From the NCBI GenBank assembly GCA_965247425.1, contig OZ252023.1, forward strand, positions 5,518,001 through 5,582,000: 64,000 nucleotides of DNA, read 5' to 3'. Positions 17,507-25,536 of the stretch are shown here, piece after piece. A program made the position numbers and the translations under genes. The notes under the pieces were generated by a model. The model made no database searches. It was not told the DNA's origin and saw nothing but the letters and a program-made list of their open reading frames with translations. Positions within the stretch are counted from its first letter, which is position 1; each line of letters starts with the position of its first letter. This stretch comes from CAZOZZ01 sp965247425. Its GTDB lineage: Bacteria; Acidobacteriota; Terriglobia; 20CM-2-55-15.

Positions 17507-18654
17507 CCATCCTCCCCGCTCAACCCATAGCTCATTGATACCAGAAACATGAACAACATCAACACCTCCGAATCCCCAAAGCTGTATTCTCCAAGGCCGG
17601 CAACTGCAAATGCGACCAGGACGGCCAGTCCCGAGACCGCCACCCACTTCACGGAAGGATCGGTCGAGCCGGCCCGGCGTTTCAGATCCAGGCCCATTTT
17701 GACCAACAACCACAGGAACGCCCCAAGACACAGCAATCCACGTTCGGCGGCAATCTGGAGGTAGTTGTTGTGAAGGTGGCCGTAAAAGAAATTTTCCAGG
17801 TTGTCCCCACGGTAGTATCCGGGAAACTCTGTTTCGATGCGTTCGGGCCCGACGCCGAACAGTGGATGGTCGCCGATCATGCGCAGTCCGACATCCGCCA
17901 TTTCGAACCGGGGGTCGTCCAGTAAATTCGTAGAGACACGGCGGAGGATCAAGCCCGAAGCCAGCACCGCAACGATCCCGACGGGAATCAGCAGCCGGAC
18001 AAGCTGCCGTCGGGGCAGGTAGAGCGCAGCTACGGCGATCCCGGCGGCGGATCCCACCCACACTCCCCGGGTGAAGCTCAAGAGCAGGCCAACGCCTATT
18101 ACAGTTAGTGGTATCATATACTTGCGCGATCCGATCGTGAAGGCCAGCGGCACTGCGGCGCACCAAACCAGCATCTGTTCACCGCTGAAGGTCATCCAGT
18201 GGCCCATGAAACCCGTGATTCGAGCCAGGATCGTCGGGTCGTCCGCCAGATCCCCTGAGGAAAGGAATTCCACATACTGGAAGCCGAACTGAATCATAGC
18301 CGCGATGGAGGCGACGGTGGCAACGACGAGCACGGCGGTCATCGTCAGCAGAACGCGTCGTCTGTTGGTCAGAAACGTTGCTGCCATCAACCCCATGCTG
18401 AACAGGACGAACTTTTGCACGGGCTTGGTCCCCATCCCCGGATCTGGTGACATGGCCAACGAAAGCAGCGTTGTCAGCATGAACGCTAAGAGAGGGACGA
18501 GATATCCAGGCCAGTTGATTCGACTGGGCCGCCAGATCATCCATGTGACCAGGGTCAGCCCCAGGAGAATCTGGGCCGCTGCGATCGAGACCAGTACGGC
18601 CGAAACCGAGGCCAGGGACAGACGAAACACCCATAAGTCCGACCGCTCTGTCAT
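17446..18654 (-). CDS. O-antigen ligase/polymerase family membrane protein
   Basis: A 402-residue polytopic membrane protein with about ten hydrophobic segments. The periplasmic loop typical of the Wzy_C/WaaL family is present: HPLFGVGPERIETEFPGYY followed by HLHNNYLQIAAERGL. Such proteins ligate O-antigen to lipid A-core or polymerise surface glycans at the periplasmic face of the inner membrane. Substrate cannot be told. The last roughly 20 residues (ESEVRSPKSETTGEDL) are encoded by the right arm of repeat element D, so the natural C-terminus was probably altered by that insertion. The small amidase-partner gene starts 41 bases downstream. Confidence 0.87.
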   Translation of the reverse strand: MTERSDLWVFRLSLASVSAVLVSIAAAQILLGLTLVTWMIWRPSRINWPGYLVPLLAFMLTTLLSLAMSPDPGMGTKPVQKFVLFSMGLMAATFLTNRRRVLLTMTAVLVVATVASIAAMIQFGFQYVEFLSSGDLADDPTILARITGFMGHWMTFSGEQMLVWCAAVPLAFTIGSRKYMIPLTVIGVGLLLSFTRGVWVGSAAGIAVAALYLPRRQLVRLLIPVGIVAVLASGLILRRVSTNLLDDPRFEMADVGLRMIGDHPLFGVGPERIETEFPGYYRGDNLENFFYGHLHNNYLQIAAERGLLCLGAFLWLLVKMGLDLKRRAGSTDPSVKWVAVSGLAVLVAFAVAGLGEYSFGDSEVLMLFMFLVSMSYGLSGEDGESEVRSPKSETTGEDLRPA

Positions 18655-18755
18655 AGAGGCGGATTCTATCGGCTGGCTTCGCCGGGGTCAAACGGCAATC
18701 GCCGCCCGATCGCCCGACGGGAAGTATCCATGCAGTTCGACCGAGGGGGTGGGAT

Positions 18756-20225
18756 ATGCTGATGGACATGACCCGATCGCTCATGATCATCGGTACGGCA
18801 TCCCATGTCGGAAAGAGCGTCATGGTGACCGCCCTGTGCCGGGTTTTACGGGATCGTGGCGTTCGAGTCGCCCCGTTCAAGTCCCAGAACATTGCCCTGA
18901 ACTCGTTTGTCTGCGGGAATGGAGCGGAGATCGGTCGCGCCCAGGTCGTTCAGGCAGAGGCTGCGCGACTGGAGCCGGAGCCGGAAATGAACCCTATCCT
19001 GCTGAAGCCGTCCGTGGGCGGTAAAGTCCAGGTTGTTCTGAACGGATCCGTTTATGGGACGATGACCGGAGACGAGTATTCGGCCCAGCGCTCATTCTTT
19101 TTCGAACAGGCTCTGGAGGCTTACCAGAGGTTGGCGAGCCGGTTCGACGCCATCATTCTGGAAGGCGCCGGCAGCGCCGCCGAGGTCAACCTCCGTGATC
19201 GGGACATCGTCAATCTGGAGTTCGCGAGAGCGGTCGGGGCCCCGGCCGTGCTCGTTGCCGACATCGACCGCGGTGGCGTTTTCGCCTCCATCGTCGGGAC
19301 CTTCGACTTGCTCCAGCCCGCGGAGGCAGAGATCGTTCGTGGATTCATCATCAATCGCTTCAGGGGGGACCCGGCATTGTTCGACGACGGCGTTGATTTT
19401 TTGGAGCGAAGGACAGGCCGTCAGTGCCTGGGTGTCCTGCCCTACCTCGATGCGCTCGGCATCGACCAGGAAGACGGAGTTTCCCTTGAGGAACGATCCG
19501 ACACCCCGGCCGAATTCCGCGTGGGTGTGATCCATCTGCCACACATTTCCAACTATACCGATTTCAACCCCCTGGAACATTTCGAGGGGCTTGGGGTCGA
19601 ATATCTCAAGACTCCCACCGGGCCCTCTCCACACCTGTTGATTATTCCCGGCAGCAAGAATACGATTCGAGACCTGGAATGGATCCGCAGAACAGGGTTC
19701 GAGCGATTCATCCGCGATGCGCTCGCTTCGGGCTCGGTCGTGCTTGGAATCTGTGGGGGGTACCAGATGCTTGGGATTGGGATTTCCGATCCCGTCGAGG
19801 TTGAAGGCGGAGGCGCGATCGAAGGGCTTGGCCTGCTCGATGTCGAAACGGAAATGATCCCGGAGAAGACAACCCAGCGAGCGGGAGGGGCCAGTTTCCT
19901 TGGGCCGTTCATTGAAGGCTATGAAATTCACATGGGGCACACACGCGTGCGTGGCGAAGGCAAACCTTTTTGTCTCAAGGCGGACGGAAGTTCCGACGGT
20001 CTCGTGTCGGGTAACGTCTGTGGGACCTATTTCCATGGGGTTTTCGAGGGCGACGATTTCGCTCGGGAGTTCCTCACGATGGTTGCCGGGAAGCATTGCT
20101 TGAATTGGAGGCCCGGTGAATCGAGTTTTTCGAAAGATGCCGCCTACGATCGACTGGCTGAAGCGGTCCGCCGGCATCTGGACGTTGATGCCCTGGTAAA
20201 CCACGCGGGTCTGATGACGACATGA
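18756..20225 (+). CDS. cobQ: Cobyric acid synthase (glutamine-hydrolysing)
   Basis: A 489-residue CobQ/CbiP. The N-terminal P-loop-like dethiobiotin synthetase fold begins MIIGTASHVGKSVMVTALCR and continues VAPFKSQNIALNSFV. The C-terminal class I glutamine amidotransferase domain has its nucleophilic Cys in LGICGGYQMLG. It amidates cobyrinic acid a,c-diamide at four positions in B12 synthesis. The ATG at 18756 has GAGGGGG six bases upstream. The stop overlaps the ABC transporter ATPase start, which links B12 metabolism to the importer. No cobalamin riboswitch is evident in the 100-base leader. Confidence 0.96.
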   Translation: MLMDMTRSLMIIGTASHVGKSVMVTALCRVLRDRGVRVAPFKSQNIALNSFVCGNGAEIGRAQVVQAEAARLEPEPEMNPILLKPSVGGKVQVVLNGSVYGTMTGDEYSAQRSFFFEQALEAYQRLASRFDAIILEGAGSAAEVNLRDRDIVNLEFARAVGAPAVLVADIDRGGVFASIVGTFDLLQPAEAEIVRGFIINRFRGDPALFDDGVDFLERRTGRQCLGVLPYLDALGIDQEDGVSLEERSDTPAEFRVGVIHLPHISNYTDFNPLEHFEGLGVEYLKTPTGPSPHLLIIPGSKNTIRDLEWIRRTGFERFIRDALASGSVVLGICGGYQMLGIGISDPVEVEGGGAIEGLGLLDVETEMIPEKTTQRAGGASFLGPFIEGYEIHMGHTRVRGEGKPFCLKADGSSDGLVSGNVCGTYFHGVFEGDDFAREFLTMVAGKHCLNWRPGESSFSKDAAYDRLAEAVRRHLDVDALVNHAGLMTT

Positions 20226-20992
20226 TGTACAACGTCCGGAACCTGAATTTCGGCTACGGTACGACCCCTGTCCTGAACCAGTTGTCAGCCAGTATCGACG
20301 CGGGTGAGTTCGTCGCTATCGTGGGTCCGAACGGAGCCGGAAAATCTACGTTGCTCAAGTTGCTGGCGGGCATTCTTCCGAAATTTGGAGGCTCGATCGA
20401 GTTCCGGGACCGTCCGATCGCGGACTTCAAGGTCGCTGAACTCGCACAGCAAGTGGCCTTTGTTCCTCAGGAAACACACGTCGTTTTCCCTTTCACCGTA
20501 GACGAGATGATCTTGATGGGCAGGCTCCCCTACCGTCAGGGTTTTATCTTCGACAGTGCCGCGGATTCGGCGTTTGTCACCCACGCCATGGATCTGACCC
20601 ATACCTCTCGGCTCAGCGGAAAGATGTTCAACGAGTTGAGTGGTGGCGAGCGTCAGCGAGTCGTTCTGGCCAGCGCCCTGGCACAGACACCCGAGGTGCT
20701 GCTGCTTGACGAGCCAACCGTCTACCTGGACATGAAACACCAGGTGCACTTTTATCAGATTCTGGAGCAACTGAACGCCGAGCGGAACATAACGGTCATC
20801 GCCGTCACTCACGACATCAACCTGGCTTCACGCTACGCCCGTAGAATGATCGCGATTCGAGAGGGTGTGATCGCGGCCGACGGGGCACCCGAAGAAGTTC
20901 TGACGTCTGACACGCTATATGAAATCTTTGAAATCCGAGCCACGGTCCTCGACCGGCCCAGTGGCGGGGGCAAGTACGTCATCCCAGACTAG
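20222..20992 (+). CDS. ABC transporter ATP-binding protein (BtuD/FecE type)
   Basis: A 256-residue importer ATPase with Walker A GPNGAGKSTLLKLLAGI, a Q-loop FVPQET, the signature LSGGERQRVVLASALAQ, Walker B LLLDEPT and the H-loop His in VTHDINLASRYA. This is the subfamily that drives uptake of cobalamin, haem or ferric siderophores. The start ATG overlaps the cobQ stop (ATGA), so cobalamin or cobinamide is the likely substrate. The 3' end overlaps the permease gene. No substrate-binding protein gene lies next to it. Confidence 0.94.
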   Translation: MMYNVRNLNFGYGTTPVLNQLSASIDAGEFVAIVGPNGAGKSTLLKLLAGILPKFGGSIEFRDRPIADFKVAELAQQVAFVPQETHVVFPFTVDEMILMGRLPYRQGFIFDSAADSAFVTHAMDLTHTSRLSGKMFNELSGGERQRVVLASALAQTPEVLLLDEPTVYLDMKHQVHFYQILEQLNAERNITVIAVTHDINLASRYARRMIAIREGVIAADGAPEEVLTSDTLYEIFEIRATVLDRPSGGGKYVIPD

Positions 20993-21989
20993 GGGGCTTA
21001 CGGCGGGCCGTTTCCTGATGGTTGTGGGCCCGTGCGCGCTGTTCCTTGCCGTTGTCCTGCTTGTGACTCCATGGGTGGGTTCGGCCGGGATTACCTGGCA
21101 GCGTGTTCTCGAAGGCGCCAGTCCGGATCGAGAGATCTTTTTTGTCGCGCGTCTGCCGCGAATACTGTTTGGCGCCCTGGCCGGTGGATCGCTGGCTGTC
21201 GCAGGCGTTCTGTTTCAGGCCATTCTGCGAAACCCACTGGCGACTCCTTTTACACTGGGTGTGTCCAGCGGTAGCGCTTTTGGTGCCGTCTTGGCGATTT
21301 CGCTTGGCCTGGACGTCGTGCTCCTCGGAGTCCCGGTGATCTCGATTGCCGCTCTGCTCGGCTCTTTTCTGACGATTTTCCTGGTTTTTCTGATTGCCCG
21401 GAGCCGCCACACGCTGCCGACGTTCACGTTGTTGCTGGCCGGCGTGACGCTCAACTTCATCTTTGCCGCCATGATCCTGTTCATCCAGTATGCGGCAAAC
21501 TTCACGGAGTCCTTCCTGATGGTGCGTTGGATGATGGGAGGCGTGAACGATGCCGACTATTCGATGATCGCCAAGACAGCGCCCGTGATCCTCGTGTCGG
21601 TTTTATTCCTGCTCCGGTATGCGTCCCAGCTGAATCCCCTTGCGGCGGGTGAAGAGTGGGCGACGACTCGTGGCGTGAACGTCGAGCGGCTGAAAGTAAT
21701 CTGCTATTTCTTCGGGTCGCTGCTGACGGGCGCGGTGACCGCCGTCAGCGGACCGATTGGTTTCGTCGGCCTGATCGTTCCTCATTCTCTGCGCCTGGTC
21801 GCCGGCCCGGACCACCGAATCCTGATTCCCGGATCGTTCTTTGTCGGCGCCGGATTTCTCGTGTTGTGCGATACGGCGGCCCGAACGCTGTTCGCCCCCA
21901 CGGAGATACCAGTCGGCGTGATCACGGCCCTGCTGGGCGGCCCGTTCTTTATCATTCTGCTGAAGAGAAGGAAGGGGGATCTTTTTTAG
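20919..21989 (+). CDS. FecCD/BtuC-family ABC transporter permease
   Basis: An integral membrane permease of up to 356 residues. Family blocks visible: RLPRILFGALAGGSLAVAGVLFQ, RNPLATPFTLGVSSGSAFGA, and near the C-terminus SGPIGFVGLIVPHSLRLVAGPDHR, the loop that contacts the ATPase. It forms the channel of a B12/siderophore importer with the ATPase upstream. The start is uncertain: the ATG at 20919 gives a 74-base overlap with the ATPase gene, GTG at 20961 and ATG at 21018 are alternatives, and none has a strong Shine-Dalgarno. Confidence 0.92.
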   Translation: MKSLKSEPRSSTGPVAGASTSSQTRGLTAGRFLMVVGPCALFLAVVLLVTPWVGSAGITWQRVLEGASPDREIFFVARLPRILFGALAGGSLAVAGVLFQAILRNPLATPFTLGVSSGSAFGAVLAISLGLDVVLLGVPVISIAALLGSFLTIFLVFLIARSRHTLPTFTLLLAGVTLNFIFAAMILFIQYAANFTESFLMVRWMMGGVNDADYSMIAKTAPVILVSVLFLLRYASQLNPLAAGEEWATTRGVNVERLKVICYFFGSLLTGAVTAVSGPIGFVGLIVPHSLRLVAGPDHRILIPGSFFVGAGFLVLCDTAARTLFAPTEIPVGVITALLGGPFFIILLKRRKGDLF

Positions 21990-22031
21990 TGAAACCATAA
22001 CGGCCCGGGACCAGTCTATAGCTGCAAAGTC

Positions 22032-22493
22032 ATGTGGCATTCTCTGTCCAGAACCATGAACCTTCCACTTCCGGTGGAGGAAGTCTTCGGTTTCTTTGCC
22101 GACGCGGGGAACCTTCAGAAGATTACGCCCGCCGAGTTGGGCTTTCGGATACTCACGCCCTCGCCAACCATCGGTGAAGGGGCTCGCATCGACTACCGGC
22201 TTCGCTTGTGTGGAGTTCCGTTCAAATGGAACACTGTGATCACGGCGTGGGAGCCTCCCCACCGGTTTGTCGACCTCCAGTTGCGGGGACCCTACAAAGA
22301 GTGGATCCACACACACCGGTTCGAACCGACCGCGGAGGGAACTCTCATCGGGGATGATGTTCGTTACCGTCTACCGCTGTCTCCCCTCGGCGAGGTGGCC
22401 CAACCGTGGGTGCGCCGGCAGCTGGAGCGGATATTCACGTACCGGCACGAAGCGATTCGGCGGCTGCTGGTTCCGGGTACGGAGCCGAGCTGA
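22032..22493 (+). CDS. SRPBCC (START-like) family protein
   Basis: A 153-residue protein of the SRPBCC/polyketide-cyclase-like fold. It starts MWHSLSRTMNLPLPVEEVFG with the first helix pattern (VFGFFADAGNLQKITP) and has the paired strands IGEGARIDYRLRLCGVPFKW and GTLIGDDVRYRLPL. Members bind hydrophobic ligands; the ligand here is unknown. It follows the transporter genes by 42 bases, possibly in the same transcript. The stop abuts that of the convergent kinase gene with no base between them. Confidence 0.85.
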   Translation: MWHSLSRTMNLPLPVEEVFGFFADAGNLQKITPAELGFRILTPSPTIGEGARIDYRLRLCGVPFKWNTVITAWEPPHRFVDLQLRGPYKEWIHTHRFEPTAEGTLIGDDVRYRLPLSPLGEVAQPWVRRQLERIFTYRHEAIRRLLVPGTEPS

Positions 22494-25073
22494 CTATTGG
22501 GGTAGCGTCATGAGCCAGATGTCGGATTCGGGCTGGCTGCTCATGGCGAAGTACAGAGTTCGCTTGTCGGGAGAGAATCCTCCCAATGAAATCGTGACAT
22601 CACTCAGAGCTGAATAGAGTTCCGTGGTCTCTCGGGACTCGACGTCCAGAAGCAGGATCTGGTTGCCCGAGGTGAACATGACCCTGTGGTCGTCAAGCCA
22701 CCGGCTCGAAACGGCCGTCGCGTCTGTTTGGAAAACCGCTTCGTTGGTGTCCAGCGAGTAAACGTCAAAGCTCTCCCTGGTGCCGCCGGCGAGTTTGGTC
22801 CCGTCTGGAGACCATGAGTTAGGTGTCCAGTCCACGAACGAAGTGGGTGTTTCGTCCGGAGCTCCCTGCGGTACGTTCAACAGGTACGCCCTTTGATCGA
22901 TCGAAAACGCCAGCATCTGGCCGCCGGGCGACCAAACAGGGGAGGTTTCGCTTTCGGGACTATTCGTGAGTTGTTTCGCGCCACTTCCATCGGGATCCAT
23001 ATGCCACAGTTCGTAGTTTCCAGTCCGGTCCGTGTAGAAAGCTATCTGCTTGCCGTCGGGTGACCAGCTGGGGCCTCGATTCTTGAATTGGTCGTTTGTC
23101 AACTGACGCAATTCGGTTCCGTCAACTCGGCTGACGAAGATGTGTGCCTGGGCGCTTCGCGTCGTGTAGGCCAGCCACTGGCCATCTGGTGAAACGTCGA
23201 CGCCGGAGACCATGCGGAATCCCCGCGTGATCGGAACAGGTCCTTCTCCGAGAGTACCCGCTTCGGGTTCGACGCTGATCTTGTAAATGTTCTGGCTCAG
23301 GCGGAAATCCGCGTACGCCATCTGCGAGCCGTCGCTGTCGAGTGCCACATGCATCTGCTCACTCGAACCACCTGTTGTCATCTGTTCTGGAGCCCCTAAC
23401 AGCGCTCCCGTCTCCTCATCAAGTGGAACGCGCCAGACGTTCATTCCACCGCCCCGGTCGCTGGCAAAGTACAGATAGCCGCCGTCGGAGGACCAGACAG
23501 GATTCCAGTCCGTGTATATGTCTTCGGTCGCCGCAACCGGCTCGCCTCCCTCCGCTGAAATTGTCCAGATGTCCCGTTGTCCGGATCCGGGGTCCAGTCC
23601 CCAGAACGCGATCCGATAACCGCTTGGAGACCAGCTTGCCTGTACCGCGTCCCTGCCGGTGACGAGCAACCGTCGATCTTCATTTGCCAGGTCGATTATC
23701 CATAGTTGTCCGTCTTCGCCCGTCCGCGCTCTGGGATTAAACGCGATAGATTCGGTGTTTCCATAAACGATGGCAGAGCTGTCTGGCGCCCAGGCCGGAT
23801 TGAAACTATTGTCGACCAGCCGGCGGACGGATTCACCGGTGGCGCCCATCACGAAAATGCCATCCACGCCGCCGCGATTTGAATGGAAGACGATTCGTTC
23901 GCCGTCGGGCGAGAAGAGCGGTTGATTGTCAATTCCGTCAGAACCTGCCGTGAGATTCATGGGGTTCTGCCCGCCGATCCGTTTGAGATAGATGTCCCAG
24001 TCCCCATCGGCGTTGCTGGCGTAGACAAACGACCGGCCGTCCGGCGAAAAGCTTGGCCACATTTCCATGTCCGGTTCGTCGGTGATCTGGACGAGTTCCA
24101 CTCCAGGGCCGTCAGGGGCAATCGAACTGGTGTTCCAGAAGACAATCCCGACAAGGGCGCCAAGCACGAGGCCCATCAGACCCACCGACGCCAGCGCTTT
24201 CCATCCAGCCGGTGTGTTCTGGGAGGCGTCCTGGCCGATGGCGGCCCCTTCCCTCTCGGCATCTTCGATCTCCAGTAGCGCATCACCGATGTGTCGAAGT
24301 CTCCGCTGCGGATCTTTGTTCAGACAACGCAGAATCAGGCGTTTGAGCGCCGGGGGAGTGTCGGCTCTCAGCCGGTAGTATTCGGGATCCCGATCCAGAA
24401 CTGCTGTCAGAGTGTCCGGCACCGTGGCTTTCAGGAAGGTTGTTTCCCCGGTGAGCATTTCGAAGATCAAACACCCAAATGCCCAGATGTCCGCTCGAGT
24501 GTCCACCTGAAGTCCCCGGATTTGCTCCGGACTCATGTATGCGGGGGTCCCCAGGAGCACACCCGCCTTCGTCGAAAGCGCCGCCGGCGCCTCGGTTTCG
24601 TCCATGAAAACCTTGGCCAGACCGAAGTCCAGGACTTTGACCCTGCCGTCGGGGAGAACCTTGACGTTTGCAGGGTTCAGATCCCTGTGGATGATGCCCT
24701 TTTCGTGAGTGGCTTCCAGCGCGCCCGCGACCTGGACCGCGATGTCGAGCGTTTCCCTCAAAGACAGCGAACCCTCTTTCAGGCGGTCGTACAGGGTGTC
24801 TCCTTCGATCAGTTCCAGGACCAGACACCGGATACCGTCCGCTTCCTCCAGGCCATAGATGGCGGCGACGTTGGGGTGGCTCAGCGATGCCAATACCTGC
24901 GCTTCTCTTTCGAAACGGGCCATCCGATTGGGGTCGTTGATGAAGGATTCCGGCAGGACTTTGAGAGCGACCTCACGGTTCAGCCGGGTGTCGGTTGCAC
25001 GGTAGACTTCGCCCATGCTGCCCGCCCCCAGCTTGGAGGTGATGTGATAGTGCGCGATCTTCTTGCCGATCAT
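22494..25073 (-). CDS. Ser/Thr protein kinase with TolB/PD40-like beta-propeller
   Basis: An 859-residue membrane kinase. The kinase domain spans about residues 10-270: glycine loop LGAGSMGEVY, ATP-binding Lys38 in REVALKVL, catalytic loop HRDLNPAN (129-136), DFG at 149-151 and activation segment GTPAYMSPEQ. The normally conserved Lys of HRDLKxxN is Asn133 here. A membrane segment follows at about 292-313 (LASVGLMGLVLGALVGIVFW). The rest is a periplasmic PD40/TolB-like propeller with repeats such as WPSFSPDGRSFVYAS and PSWSPDGKQIAFYTD. This design is very common in Acidobacteriota, where the propeller presumably senses an envelope signal. Targets are unknown. Confidence 0.94.
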   Translation of the reverse strand: MIGKKIAHYHITSKLGAGSMGEVYRATDTRLNREVALKVLPESFINDPNRMARFEREAQVLASLSHPNVAAIYGLEEADGIRCLVLELIEGDTLYDRLKEGSLSLRETLDIAVQVAGALEATHEKGIIHRDLNPANVKVLPDGRVKVLDFGLAKVFMDETEAPAALSTKAGVLLGTPAYMSPEQIRGLQVDTRADIWAFGCLIFEMLTGETTFLKATVPDTLTAVLDRDPEYYRLRADTPPALKRLILRCLNKDPQRRLRHIGDALLEIEDAEREGAAIGQDASQNTPAGWKALASVGLMGLVLGALVGIVFWNTSSIAPDGPGVELVQITDEPDMEMWPSFSPDGRSFVYASNADGDWDIYLKRIGGQNPMNLTAGSDGIDNQPLFSPDGERIVFHSNRGGVDGIFVMGATGESVRRLVDNSFNPAWAPDSSAIVYGNTESIAFNPRARTGEDGQLWIIDLANEDRRLLVTGRDAVQASWSPSGYRIAFWGLDPGSGQRDIWTISAEGGEPVAATEDIYTDWNPVWSSDGGYLYFASDRGGGMNVWRVPLDEETGALLGAPEQMTTGGSSEQMHVALDSDGSQMAYADFRLSQNIYKISVEPEAGTLGEGPVPITRGFRMVSGVDVSPDGQWLAYTTRSAQAHIFVSRVDGTELRQLTNDQFKNRGPSWSPDGKQIAFYTDRTGNYELWHMDPDGSGAKQLTNSPESETSPVWSPGGQMLAFSIDQRAYLLNVPQGAPDETPTSFVDWTPNSWSPDGTKLAGGTRESFDVYSLDTNEAVFQTDATAVSSRWLDDHRVMFTSGNQILLLDVESRETTELYSALSDVTISLGGFSPDKRTLYFAMSSQPESDIWLMTLPQ

Positions 25074-25169
25074 ATCGATCCGTCCTGTATCGTACCTACG
25101 ATCCTAGACCTAGAACGGAGTTGAGGCAACGCAAAGAATAGACCGCATGCAGCCGGCCAACGAAAGTTA

Positions 25170-25200
25170 TTGACATGGATTTTCTGGAGAACAAATATGT
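25170..25200 (+). promoter_or_regulatory. Possible sigma-70 promoter for the gene at 25270
   Basis: A perfect -35 TTGACA at 25170-25175 is followed after 17-19 bases by the AT-rich AAATATGT, a weak -10. It lies 70-100 bases before the start codon. Spacing and -10 match are not ideal. Confidence 0.4.
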
Positions 25201-25269
25201 ACCCTCACGAAACGGCACGGGTGGCGAGCTTCCGGCAGAATCCGTAGTCTTCACAAAGGAGAATGTCCC

Positions 25270-25524
25270 ATGGTCCAGGAAGCCGATTGGCTCAAACGAC
25301 TCGAAGACATCAAGGATCGACTGCGGGAGAGCGACGCCGACTGGCTTGCCGAATGGAGGCTTTTCAACCAGATTATCGAGGAAGCCGCTACCGTGCGTCC
25401 TGAGATCAAGTCCTGGACCCCGACGGCACTGGAGACTTTTGGTGAAGACGTACTCCCGGTCGAAAGAGTCCGCAGCCTTGCCGACGAAGCGATCAAGCGC
25501 TTAACGGGCGGGGAAGGAGATTAG
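25270..25524 (+). CDS. Hypothetical 84-aa protein
   Basis: I do not recognise this protein. It is 84 residues, acidic and predicted mostly helical (WLKRLEDIKDRLRESDADWL... and VERVRSLADEAIKRL), Trp-rich at the N-terminus, with no signal peptide or membrane segment. The ATG has a good Shine-Dalgarno (AAAGGAGA, eight bases upstream) and a candidate promoter lies before it, so it is probably a real gene. It is divergent from the kinase gene and convergent with the amidohydrolase gene, with only 12 bases to that gene's stop. Confidence 0.7.
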   Translation: MVQEADWLKRLEDIKDRLRESDADWLAEWRLFNQIIEEAATVRPEIKSWTPTALETFGEDVLPVERVRSLADEAIKRLTGGEGD

Positions 25525-25536
25525 AACGCCCACCAT

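Noticed and set aside
18655..18755. Cobalamin riboswitch before cobQ
   Set aside because: The leader is only about 100 bases and I cannot find the B12-box pattern; a stray GACGGGAA is not enough.
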